From the NCBI GenBank assembly GCA_046152935.1, contig JBJXGB010000203.1, forward strand, positions 1 through 43,783: a DNA stretch of 43,783 nt, read 5' to 3'. A model generated the notes under the pieces. That model saw only the letters and a program-made list of their open reading frames with translations, was not told where the DNA came from and did not search any database. This document shows positions 1-7,094 of the stretch, piece by piece. Position 1 is the stretch's first letter. Every line of letters starts with the position of its first letter. The DNA is from CAZMFZ01 sp046152935. Lineage in GTDB: Bacteria > Bacteroidota > Bacteroidia > Cytophagales > UBA9547. The position numbers and the translations under genes are program-made.

Positions 1-1125
1 CAAAGCCAAAGGAGCAAATGCCATAGCCATGCGGTGGTCGTCATAGGTATCAATAACCTGCTCATTTACAGTCGCTTTGCCCGAAACGGTATAGGTTTGA
101 GGGGAAGTTTCTTGCACTACTACCCCAAATTTTGCCAATTCGATCTCTATCGCTGCCAATCGATCTGTTTCCTTTATTTTCAAGCTTTCTACACCTGTCA
201 TTATCAATTCCACGCCCAATCCAGCACAGATGACAGCCATCGTTTGTGCTATATCTGGGCAATTGGTAAAATTCAGTGCCAAAGATTTTGGCAATAAAAA
301 GGCGGTATTTTTATTTATTAGAATAGAATTGTCTTTAAAAACAGTGCTTACACCCAATTTTTCTAAAAAAGCAGCAATTTCAGCATCGCCTTGCAGCGAA
401 TTTTGTTTCAAACCTATCAATTCTATTTGCGATGCTTTTGCTAATGCTGCTATGCCATACCAATAGCTGGCACCAGACCAATCAGATTCCACAAAAAAAG
501 AAGTTGGCGTGTAAATTTGGGGCTGAATAGTGATGGTAGAACCAGTAAAAACGTAGCTGATGCCAAATGCAGCCATCATTTGCAATGTCATATTAATATA
601 TGGCACGGAGCCAATTTCGCCTTCCAAATCCAAACTCAAACCCATTGGCAGGCTTGGGGCAATCATTAGCAAAGCAGAAATATATTGGCTGCTCACATCG
701 CCACGTATCGAAATACGATTTCTACGTTGCACCTTCATGCCATTTACTTTCAAAGGCGGGTAGCCTTCTTGTTCCAAATATTCAATTTCTGCTCCAATTT
801 CTCGCAAAGCATCTACCAAAATTCCAATGGGGCGTTGGCACATGCGTGGCGTGCCTGTCAATATTTTTTCTGCTTTCTGCAAGCACAAATAAGCAGTGAG
901 AAATCGCATCGTAGTGCCCGCATCGATCACATCCAAAACGTCATCGTTTGAATGCAGCAACCTGTGCATCGTTACAGAATCTCTGGCGGTTGAAACATTT
1001 TCAATATTGCTTCTATTGCCCGTCAAAGCATTGATAATCAAGGCTCTATTGCTTTCGCTTTTTGAAGATGCAAGCTGTATTTTGGTGTCTGCTTTTTGGG
1101 TCGAATGTTTGATGCGAAAGATCAT
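1..1125 (-). CDS. aroA: 3-phosphoshikimate 1-carboxyvinyltransferase (EPSP synthase), C-terminus cut by window edge
   Basis: Catalyses PEP plus shikimate 3-phosphate to EPSP in the shikimate pathway, in the cytosol. The minus-strand translation from ATG at 1125 shows the family hallmarks in order: SSKSESNRALIINAL near the start, DAGTTMRFLTAYL, RMCQRPIGILVDALREIGA, SSQYISALLM, ESDWSGASYW, KETDRLAAIEIELAKFG and DDHRMAMAF just before the window edge. About 375 codons are present; the last few dozen residues lie outside. The start is placed at the ATG a few codons before the SKSESNRAL motif. No Shine-Dalgarno sequence is visible, as is usual in this phylum. The gene diverges from the AIM24 gene on the plus strand. 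The identification is secure. Confidence 0.95.
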   Translation of the reverse strand, partial: MIFRIKHSTQKADTKIQLASSKSESNRALIINALTGNRSNIENVSTARDSVTMHRLLHSNDDVLDVIDAGTTMRFLTAYLCLQKAEKILTGTPRMCQRPIGILVDALREIGAEIEYLEQEGYPPLKVNGMKVQRRNRISIRGDVSSQYISALLMIAPSLPMGLSLDLEGEIGSVPYINMTLQMMAAFGISYVFTGSTITIQPQIYTPTSFFVESDWSGASYWYGIAALAKASQIELIGLKQNSLQGDAEIAAFLEKLGVSTVFKDNSILINKNTAFLLPKSLALNFTNCPDIAQTMAVICAGLGVELIMTGVESLKIKETDRLAAIEIELAKFGVVVQETSPQTYTVSGKATVNEQVIDTYDDHRMAMAFAPLAL

Positions 1126-1263
1126 TCTTAAATATTTTTGCTCAATTAAATTGCGATGCAAGTTAAAGCATTAATTTTGAACGCCATACATTCTCATTTT
1201 TGAAAGATAGGAATGAAAAGCGTTCTTTTACATATTAAACCTCAACATTTAAACTAAAAAATT

Positions 1264-2037
1264 ATGAAATCGCATGAAGTAGATTACAAAATCATTGGTG
1301 ACGGCATTCAAATAGTAGAAATCGAGCTCGACCCACAAGAAGTGGTGATTGCCGAGGCTGGAGCTATGCTCTACATGGAGGAAGGCATAGAATTTGAAGC
1401 CAAAATGGGCGATGGAAGCAATCCACAGCAGGGCTTTTTTGGCAAACTTTTGCAAGCAGGACAGAGGGTTTTGACAGGCGAATCGCTTTTTATGACCCAT
1501 TTTACAAACCGTGGCTTTGGCAAAAAACACGTGGCTTTTGCAGCTCCATACCCTGGTACTATTCTGCCAATCAATTTGCAAACGATGGGTGGCACGCTTA
1601 TTTGTCAAAAAGATGCTTTTTTATGTGCCGCACTGGGTACTAAGATTTCTATTTCGTTTAATAAAAAATTGGGAGCTGGTTTCTTTGGTGGCGAAGGCTT
1701 TATATTGGAAAAATTAGAAGGCGATGGCATGGCATTTGTGCATGCTGGCGGCACAGTAATCGAACGTCAACTCAACAACGAAACTTTAAGAGTAGATACT
1801 GGCTGCGTTGTAGCTTTCGAGCCTCAAATTGACTTTGATATTGTACGTGCTGGCGGGCTGAAATCGATGGTTTTCGGTGGCGAAGGTATGTTTTTATCTA
1901 CGTTGCGAGGCACAGGCAAAGTATGGTTGCAATCGATGCCTATCAGCAAATTAATTTCAGTACTTTCTGTGGGCGGTGGCAATGCTACTAAAGAAGGCGG
2001 CTCGGTTTTGGGCGGTTTGGGAAATTTATTTGAGTAA
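1264..2037 (+). CDS. TIGR00266/AIM24 family protein
   Basis: A 257-residue soluble protein of the TIGR00266 (AIM24-like) family, which folds as a Gly-rich beta structure with repeated tryptophan-RNA-attenuator-protein-like units. Visible hallmarks are EAGAMLYMEEGIEFEAKMGDG near the N-terminus, the repeated GGEGF/GGEGMFLSTLRGTGKVWLQS elements in the second half, and many Gly pairs. There is no signal peptide and no membrane segment. The ATG start follows an A-rich leader. The biochemical role of bacterial members is unknown. The gene stands alone, diverging from aroA and ending before a strong hairpin shared with the convergent SRPBCC gene. Confidence 0.85.
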   Translation: MKSHEVDYKIIGDGIQIVEIELDPQEVVIAEAGAMLYMEEGIEFEAKMGDGSNPQQGFFGKLLQAGQRVLTGESLFMTHFTNRGFGKKHVAFAAPYPGTILPINLQTMGGTLICQKDAFLCAALGTKISISFNKKLGAGFFGGEGFILEKLEGDGMAFVHAGGTVIERQLNNETLRVDTGCVVAFEPQIDFDIVRAGGLKSMVFGGEGMFLSTLRGTGKVWLQSMPISKLISVLSVGGGNATKEGGSVLGGLGNLFE

Positions 2038-2129
2038 TAATTGGAGACTAATTTTTATTTGATTCTTTTGTTAAATAAATGAAATAAACATCGCTTTTTT
2101 TGCTGCACTGTTCATTCCAATAATATAAA

Positions 2130-2180
2130 AAACACCAAAACGCTCAACTATCTATGTGATAATCAAGCGTTTTGGTGTTT
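2130..2180. terminator. Bidirectional hairpin terminator between convergent genes
   Basis: A perfect 15-bp stem (left arm 2130-2144, right arm 2166-2180) with a 21-nt loop. It has A-rich sequence before and T-rich sequence within and after the right arm. It lies between the AIM24 gene (plus) and the SRPBCC gene (minus), so it can serve both. Confidence 0.75.
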
Positions 2181-2236
2181 AATTGATGGCGAAATACTTC
2201 TGGGAATATTCAATTTTGTGCCTCGCCACAATTTCT

Positions 2237-2776
2237 TTATTTTTCAACCGCTTTTTTTAGTAAATCAAGCCCTTGCTGATTGGTTTTTTCCATAGCAGCT
2301 TTCGCTCCAAATAGCCACATGAAGAGAGCGGGTACAAAATCGGATTGCAATTTAAAATCTTGTATTACCTCGATGCCATTTGGCGTTTCTTTGAAAGAAT
2401 ACTCGAAAGTAGGTTTTGCTACAAATGGTTTTTGAATATCACATTGCATTGCTACAAAATTAAAACTGTCTACTTTTACAATTTCCTGAAAACCAAGGTC
2501 TTGGCCTTTATTTCCATCCCAATGATATTGCGCACCTATCGTTCCGTCTGTGCCCTTCACTTCATACTTTTGCGAAGGATCTTGGGCTAAAAATGGCGAC
2601 CATTTTGGGAAGTTTTTCAAGTATCTCACCATATCAAACACTTCTTCTTTTGTACCTTTTATGGTTACTGACTTTACGATTTGAAGTGAAGTAAGGCCAT
2701 TGGCGTTGTACAAAGCAAATCCTACGAATGCAAATAATGCAGCTATCAAAACAGTTATTATCATTTTCTTATTCAT
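2237..2776 (-). CDS. Membrane-anchored SRPBCC (polyketide cyclase-like) protein
   Basis: A 179-residue protein that starts with one membrane segment or uncleaved signal (MNKKMIITVLIAALFAFVGFAL). This is followed by a START/SRPBCC fold, recognisable from SVTIKGTKEEVFDMVRYLKNFPKWSPF at the first strand-helix, GTIGAQYHWDGNKG in the middle, and a C-terminal long helix after FVPALFMWLFGAK. Members bind hydrophobic ligands; the ligand here cannot be inferred. It begins 34 nt downstream of the YCII gene on the same strand and probably shares its transcript, so it may belong to the regulon of the upstream Crp-type regulator. Confidence 0.75.
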   Translation of the reverse strand: MNKKMIITVLIAALFAFVGFALYNANGLTSLQIVKSVTIKGTKEEVFDMVRYLKNFPKWSPFLAQDPSQKYEVKGTDGTIGAQYHWDGNKGQDLGFQEIVKVDSFNFVAMQCDIQKPFVAKPTFEYSFKETPNGIEVIQDFKLQSDFVPALFMWLFGAKAAMEKTNQQGLDLLKKAVEK

Positions 2777-2810
2777 TTTAAATTAGTTTAAAGTATGTAT
2801 TTTTAATTGT

Positions 2811-3158
2811 TTACATGGGTTGAATTTCTCTTACCTCAACCGAGCCTCCTGCAAATAATATAGGGCAATTTTTTGCCATTTCTACGGCCTCGTCTATCGT
2901 GTTCGCTTTTACAATCATATTTCCGCCAAGTGTTAGTTTATCGGAGATATAAATACCATCGCTTACAGATTTATCTGCGGCTACTTTTTTGCCGTGGAAG
3001 CCAAGTTGGTGCGTGCTTACAAATTTTTCTTGGATGGCAATGTTGCCAATAAAAGCACCCCATTGCTGTTGCATTTTGCCCATTTCAGCTTCAGTGGGCT
3101 GATAGTTCATGTTTGGTTCATATCTAAACACGAGCATAAATTCTTTTTTCTGTTCCAT
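2811..3158 (-). CDS. YCII-related domain protein
   Basis: A protein of about 115 residues with a YCII/YciI-like ferredoxin-like fold: FMLVFRYEPN at the first strand, a helix with EMGKMQQQWGAF, then DGIYISDKLTLGGNMIVKANTIDEAVEMAKNCPI and the closing GGSVEVREIQP. Such proteins are often treated as small stress- or sigma-factor-associated proteins of unknown reaction. The reading frame extends upstream to 3209, but the ATG at 3158 (MEQKKEFML) is the likely start: it leads straight into the first beta strand, and the extension is low-quality. A 20-bp FNR-like palindrome centred about 68 nt upstream suggests regulation by the neighbouring Crp-type protein. Confidence 0.8.
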   Translation of the reverse strand: MEQKKEFMLVFRYEPNMNYQPTEAEMGKMQQQWGAFIGNIAIQEKFVSTHQLGFHGKKVAADKSVSDGIYISDKLTLGGNMIVKANTIDEAVEMAKNCPILFAGGSVEVREIQPM

Positions 3159-3216
3159 TTTATTATCTGTTAAATTGTTAATAATGGAACAAAAATAGAG
3201 GCAAGCCAAAACTTAA

Positions 3217-3236
3217 TTCTTGCCCTAGGACAAGAA
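3217..3236 (-). promoter_or_regulatory. FNR/Crp-like palindrome upstream of the YCII gene (site 1)
   Basis: TTCTTGCCCTAGGACAAGAA is a 20-bp inverted repeat with one mismatched pair. It fits the Crp/Fnr superfamily half-site layout TTGnn-N4-nnCAA. The centre is about 68 nt upstream of the YCII start codon. It also lies just past the stop codon of the membrane-protein gene, so a terminator role was considered, but no T-run follows on the minus strand. Confidence 0.55.
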
Positions 3237-3243
3237 ATGAAAT

Positions 3244-3960
3244 TTAGATACTATTTTTTTTCAGTTTTTGAAAAATGGCCCAATGTAAAAACAAAATAGT
3301 AGGAGGAGCAAATGCTGGAATGATGCAAAACGGGAATTTGGCCAAACTATCTACACCCATTACGCCTGTATCAATTGAAATTTTGGTGATTACATTGGCA
3401 GCAATGGCAGTAAATAAAATATCAACAGTGCCAAATATGTTCCAAATCAAGGTGCACATTTTAGCATAGGGTTTTTTATTTTGAATGGCTTTTACCACAA
3501 AAATGCTCGTAATAGCCGTAATTATGTCGCCAAAGCCTGCTATTAATGCAAAAGACCTAGGCAAAGCATCGTGAAAAGCAAGCAATACAAAAAATATGCC
3601 TATCAATCTAAATATGTGCAGTTGTACTAAATCTTCGACTTTTACATGGTTTACAATCGTTTTATACACATTTGAATTTAATACGATGCCGAAAAGCAAA
3701 AGAGCGTAAGGAAATGTGGTAAATAAAAGTACCCTTGGTGGTAGAGAGACTATGTCAAACCAACCATTGAAGCTCGCAAAAGCGATATATCCCACAAATA
3801 ATACCCAGAAACCACTAAGATATAGCCAAATAGATGGGTTTTTGGAGTTTATAGTCGCTTTGCGAACAAAAAGCGTTATCAAAATAAAAGGCAAAGGGAT
3901 TGCCAGTAGAAAAAATATTGAAATCCATTGTGGTACGAAGTGTTGGGCTAGTGTTTCCAT
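3244..3960 (-). CDS. Polytopic membrane protein of unknown function
   Basis: A 238-residue, very hydrophobic protein with about seven predicted transmembrane helices: starting at WISIFFLLAIPLPFILITLFV, then around residues 45-65, 75-95, 115-135, 138-158, 168-190 and 212-232. A conserved-looking cytosolic or loop stretch reads HIFRLIGIFFVLLAFHDALPRSFALIAGFGDI. I recognise no catalytic family. It follows the Crp/Fnr-type regulator gene by 100 nt on the same strand, and a perfect palindrome sits 64 nt upstream of its ATG, making it the likely main target of that regulator. Confidence 0.75.
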   Translation of the reverse strand: METLAQHFVPQWISIFFLLAIPLPFILITLFVRKATINSKNPSIWLYLSGFWVLFVGYIAFASFNGWFDIVSLPPRVLLFTTFPYALLLFGIVLNSNVYKTIVNHVKVEDLVQLHIFRLIGIFFVLLAFHDALPRSFALIAGFGDIITAITSIFVVKAIQNKKPYAKMCTLIWNIFGTVDILFTAIAANVITKISIDTGVMGVDSLAKFPFCIIPAFAPPTILFLHWAIFQKLKKNSI

Positions 3961-4015
3961 TTGCTTGTTTTTAGAAATAATGTTTTGTAAAATAGCAACA
4001 TTTAATTTCCAATAA

Positions 4016-4033
4016 TCTTGCCTTGTGGCAAGA
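4016..4033 (-). promoter_or_regulatory. FNR/Crp-like palindrome upstream of the membrane-protein gene (site 2)
   Basis: TCTTGCC-TTGT-GGCAAGA is a perfect 7-bp inverted repeat with a 4-nt spacer. It matches the TTGnn-N4-nnCAA geometry of Crp/Fnr-family operators and shares TCTTGCC with site 1 near 3220. The centre lies about 64 nt upstream of the start codon at 3960. It sits in the gap directly after the regulator gene. Confidence 0.6.
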
Positions 4034-4060
4034 AATCACAGGTATCGTTCAGCGAAATTA

Positions 4061-4651
4061 CTATTTACCATCTGATATTTCTTTTCTAATTCTGCTCAAA
4101 GATGTGTCTGTGATGCCCAAATAAGTGGCAAGTTGTTTTAAGGGTACATTTTGCACGATATCAGGTTTGGTTTTTAAAAGATTCAAATATCTTTCTTTTG
4201 CTGGGTCGGCAATGATAGAAACCGAATGGGTCTTTAATTCAAAATAATTGTTCACCAATCGCGTGCGTCCTACATCTCTAAATGCCTCAATATTAAACAA
4301 TTGCATAAATTTTTCAAAGGTAATTTTCCAAGCAACGCATGGGGAAACGGCCTGAATATTTTCTCGACATTTTGTTTTTAAAAAGTAAGAATGCCAATCT
4401 ATAACGATGTCTGTGGAGCTAAAAAATTTGGTACTAATGTCGTTGCCTTCTAAATCAATTACATACGACCTTGCAAAGCCGCTTTCTATAAAATAGTAAA
4501 AATTGGCCGTAGTGTCTTCTTTAATTAGGTAATCGTTTTTAGTAAATTCTATGCGCTCATATTGGCTAAGTATCTTTTCTAAATCTTCTTTTTTGAAGTT
4601 TTGTTCGTTAAAGATTTTTTTTAGAAATTCTCTGTCGAAATTTGCATCCAT
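4061..4651 (-). CDS. Crp/Fnr family transcriptional regulator
   Basis: A protein of about 196 residues: an N-terminal cyclic-nucleotide-binding-like beta barrel (YERIEFTKNDYLIKEDTTANFYYFIESGFARSYVIDLEGNDISTKFF) followed by a short C-terminal winged helix (VPLKQLATYLGITDTSLSRIRKEI). This is the Bacteroidota 'Crp/Fnr' subtype that usually lacks the FNR cysteine cluster, and no N-terminal Cys cluster is visible. The open frame begins at a TTG at 4657; the ATG two codons later (4651) is the better start. It is followed on the same strand by the membrane-protein and YCII genes, each with a matching palindrome, so it probably controls them. Signal unknown. Confidence 0.9.
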   Translation of the reverse strand: MDANFDREFLKKIFNEQNFKKEDLEKILSQYERIEFTKNDYLIKEDTTANFYYFIESGFARSYVIDLEGNDISTKFFSSTDIVIDWHSYFLKTKCRENIQAVSPCVAWKITFEKFMQLFNIEAFRDVGRTRLVNNYFELKTHSVSIIADPAKERYLNLLKTKPDIVQNVPLKQLATYLGITDTSLSRIRKEISDGK

Positions 4652-4823
4652 GTACAAGGTGTTGGTTTACGTAGATCGTGTCAATTTGCTGGAATAATTT
4701 GAAATTATTGAAACCCAATAAAACGCTTTTTGAAAAACTGCAGCATTTATTCACCTGTTTTGTCACATTTTCATTTGACTGAATAACGTATTTAATAGGA
4801 AAGGCATATTCTTAAAAACATTT

Positions 4824-5582
4824 TTATTCCAAGCTTTTCAGCCAAGCCACTGTATTTGCTACCAAATCTTTGTCTTTTATCCATCGCAAAGGTTCTTTTT
4901 GTATCGCAATTTTACCGCCAAACGAACCAAATACTTTCAGCATTTCATCAGAAATGATGTGAACATCTGCCTTTTTGGGAATTTCTATTTTGCGACTTAT
5001 CAAATAGGCATATTTTAGCAAGCGGCTATTTGCAGAGCCTTTTACCAATTTTAAGCCTTTATTTTTAGGGTTTTCAATGTCTCGGTCGTATATTTCTTTG
5101 TTTGCCACGTGAAAATTATGCTTAAAGTCGTTTTCTAGCAGTTCATACTGGTCTTGCTCGGTGGCCAACAGGGCATATTCTACTTCAAAATAGCCAATCA
5201 CATACAAGGCTGGTGGCATGGTAAAATCTTGCCCTTGTAGCATGGCATAATACACGATAAAATCGCCTTTTTCTAAATTTACCAGAGTTTGTTTGGTGCT
5301 ATTTCCATCGCCATAGGTAAAAGTTTTAAAATCTGGATCGTGGTGGATGGGGCAATTTCTGTGGTCTTCTTTGTCTTTTCCTTCAGCAAAATATTCGATA
5401 AAAGGCTTGCCCGATTTGCCATTTTCGGTGGCATAAGTTTTCACTTTGTTTTTATCAAAAGGGTGGTTTCGGTAAAAATATTCGGGTATTGGCAAAAATT
5501 CAAAAGTCCCATTTTTAAACAACGGAGAATAAGTGCCTCCACAAATCTTATCTACACCTACCCTTAAAAGTACAATTTTCAT
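4824..5582 (-). CDS. Nmad3-like (nucleotide modification associated domain 3) protein
   Basis: A 252-residue soluble protein. The N-terminus MKIVLLRVGVDKICGG followed by SPLF, a short turn and FLPIPE matches the pattern I know from the Nmad3 family (MKIxLxRxGxD...GG..SPxF.dG....LPIP). Further family-like elements are GDFIVYYAMLQGQ with a strand YVIGYFEV, and LVKGSANSRLLKYAYLISR towards the C-terminus. Nmad3 proteins were predicted from gene neighbourhoods to act in hypermodified-base or nucleic-acid modification systems; the biochemical role is unproven. Here no modification genes, helicase or phage genes adjoin it: neighbours are the Crp regulator gene and a decayed small ORF. It is an orphan, possibly acquired. 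The family assignment is from memory of motifs, so moderate. Confidence 0.55.
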   Translation of the reverse strand: MKIVLLRVGVDKICGGTYSPLFKNGTFEFLPIPEYFYRNHPFDKNKVKTYATENGKSGKPFIEYFAEGKDKEDHRNCPIHHDPDFKTFTYGDGNSTKQTLVNLEKGDFIVYYAMLQGQDFTMPPALYVIGYFEVEYALLATEQDQYELLENDFKHNFHVANKEIYDRDIENPKNKGLKLVKGSANSRLLKYAYLISRKIEIPKKADVHIISDEMLKVFGSFGGKIAIQKEPLRWIKDKDLVANTVAWLKSLE

Positions 5583-5799
5583 GTTTCGATCATTTATTGA
5601 AGGTCAAATAAACGAATTTTCAATATAGCGAATAAATATTAAGGTAGATTTTATTGTGTTTGTGTCACAAAATGAATAGTTGAATCCTAATATAGGTAAA
5701 AAATTATGTGCATTGGCAGCTTCAAAAGTCTGTAAATGATTTTTTCAAATTGCCTATCTTTGTTTCAAACCTTGTGAATAAAACTTAATTTAGCATTGA
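5583..5799. other. AT-rich intergenic stretch, no gene seen
   Basis: Between the Nmad3-like gene and the decayed ORF downstream I see no coding frame. A Bacteroidota -7-like TATCTTTG occurs at 5755-5762 on the plus strand, but no TTTG/TTG lies at a suitable distance upstream, so I do not call a promoter. Confidence 0.4.
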
Positions 5800-6120
5800 A
5801 AATCAAACAGCTCAATCAAAAATATCAATAATCGGCCTAAAAGAAAACTTGGCGATTATTTTATTGAAATTTCAAAATTAGTATTTGCTGGTGTGGTTTT
5901 AGCTAGTATTTTGACTTTTGATGTTATGGATTAAGTTTTGCTTTTTTCGATTGGCTTGTTTGTAACAATTTTTATAGTAATACTAGGTTTTAGTTTATCA
6001 AAAGATCAAAGACATGGAATTTATTTAATTGTAGCAACAGCATTTTTAAGTTTGTCTGTATATATTTGGGTAATTTTGGCAGATAGAAAAGTCGCGGAAA
6101 GCCTTACGAAAATGAAATAA
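5800..6120 (+). pseudogene. Remnant of a small two-helix membrane protein, interrupted by an in-frame stop
   Basis: One continuous frame reads a basic start (NNRPKRK), then LGDYFIEISKLVFAGVVLASILTF, a TAA at 5932-5934, and then VLLFSIGLFVTIFIVILGFSLSKDQ with a third hydrophobic stretch and a charged end (DRKVAESLTKMK). The pattern LGDYxxxISKLVFAGVVLxxI followed by a second helix resembles a widespread family of about 100-residue Bacteroidota membrane proteins, often hitchhiking near mobile DNA. The upstream part has no ATG, GTG or TTG after the preceding TGA, and the stop splits the protein, so the gene is probably dead. A sequencing error could explain the stop but not the missing start. The downstream half alone (from TTG 5938) is unlikely to be a real gene. 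Confidence 0.5.
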
Positions 6121-6145
6121 TCGGCTCAACAATTCAAAACCAATA

Positions 6146-6940
6146 GTGATCCAATACCACCAATTATTGACCCATATTTTAGAAAACGGAGTTTTCAAAA
6201 GCGATCGCACAGGCACAGGCACTTACAGCGTATTTGGCTACCAAATGCGCTTCGATCTCGCCAAAGGATTTCCTTTGGTAACCACCAAAAAAGTGCATCT
6301 AAAGTCTATTATTCACGAATTGATATGGTTTTTGCAAGGCGATACCAATATTAAATATTTGAAAGACAATGGCGTATCAATTTGGGACGAATGGGCTGAT
6401 AATGAGGGCAATCTTGGTCCTGTTTATGGCTACCAATGGCGAAGTTGGAACTGCCCAGATGGTAGGGTGGTAGATCAAATTTCAAATCTTATTGCCTCAA
6501 TCAAGAAGAATCCAGATTCAAGAAGGCTCATCGTAAGTGCTTGGAATGTAGCCGATGTCGACCAAATGGCTTTGCCACCTTGCCACACCATGTTTCAGTT
6601 TTATGTCGCCAATGGCAAATTATCGTGCCAATTGTACCAACGGAGTGCTGATGTTTTCTTGGGCGTCCCCTTCAATATTGCATCTTATGCGCTGCTAACG
6701 ATGATGATAGCCCAAGTTTGCGATCTCGAATTGGGTGAATTTGTGCACACTTTTGGAGATACGCATATTTACACCAATCATATGGAACAAGTTAAATTGC
6801 AGCTTTCTCGCGAGCCAAAAGTTTTACCGATCATGAAAATCAATCCCGCAATAAAAAGTATTTTTGATTTCAAATACGAAGATTTTACGCTTGAAAATTA
6901 CGAACCTTGGCCTGCCATCAAAGGAGCAGTGGCAGTCTAG
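6146..6940 (+). CDS. thyA: Thymidylate synthase
   Basis: Converts dUMP and 5,10-methylenetetrahydrofolate to dTMP and dihydrofolate. The 264-residue length is the bacterial ThyA norm. Visible motifs: SDRTGTGTYSVFGYQMRFDL (folate/phosphate region), LIWFLQGDTNIKYL, GPVYGYQWR, PDSRRLIVSAWNVADVDQM (phosphate-binding Arg pair), LPPCHTMFQFYV with the nucleophile Cys, SCQLYQRSADVFLGVPFNIASYA and HIYTNHMEQV. The start is GTG at 6146, since the usual N-terminus (xxQYxxLLxxILENG) begins exactly there and no ATG is available. No dihydrofolate reductase gene follows, unlike the common thyA-folA pairing. Confidence 0.97.
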   Translation: MIQYHQLLTHILENGVFKSDRTGTGTYSVFGYQMRFDLAKGFPLVTTKKVHLKSIIHELIWFLQGDTNIKYLKDNGVSIWDEWADNEGNLGPVYGYQWRSWNCPDGRVVDQISNLIASIKKNPDSRRLIVSAWNVADVDQMALPPCHTMFQFYVANGKLSCQLYQRSADVFLGVPFNIASYALLTMMIAQVCDLELGEFVHTFGDTHIYTNHMEQVKLQLSREPKVLPIMKINPAIKSIFDFKYEDFTLENYEPWPAIKGAVAV

Positions 6941-7094
6941 TCACCATCCAGCACAATTTCAACTTTTTAGTCCGAAATGAAATAGTTCGTACATTTTTGC
7001 GTTCTAATGAGTAATGTTATATTTTTTCATAGTTTTGTAGCTTATCAACAATACCAACAACCGCAATAGTGCATTTTTAATTTTATAGTCAACA

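Noticed and set aside
7030..7037. TAGTTTTG as promoter of the TMTC-like gene
   Set aside because: Fits the -7 consensus, but the nearest TTTG upstream is 30 nt away; not enough to call.
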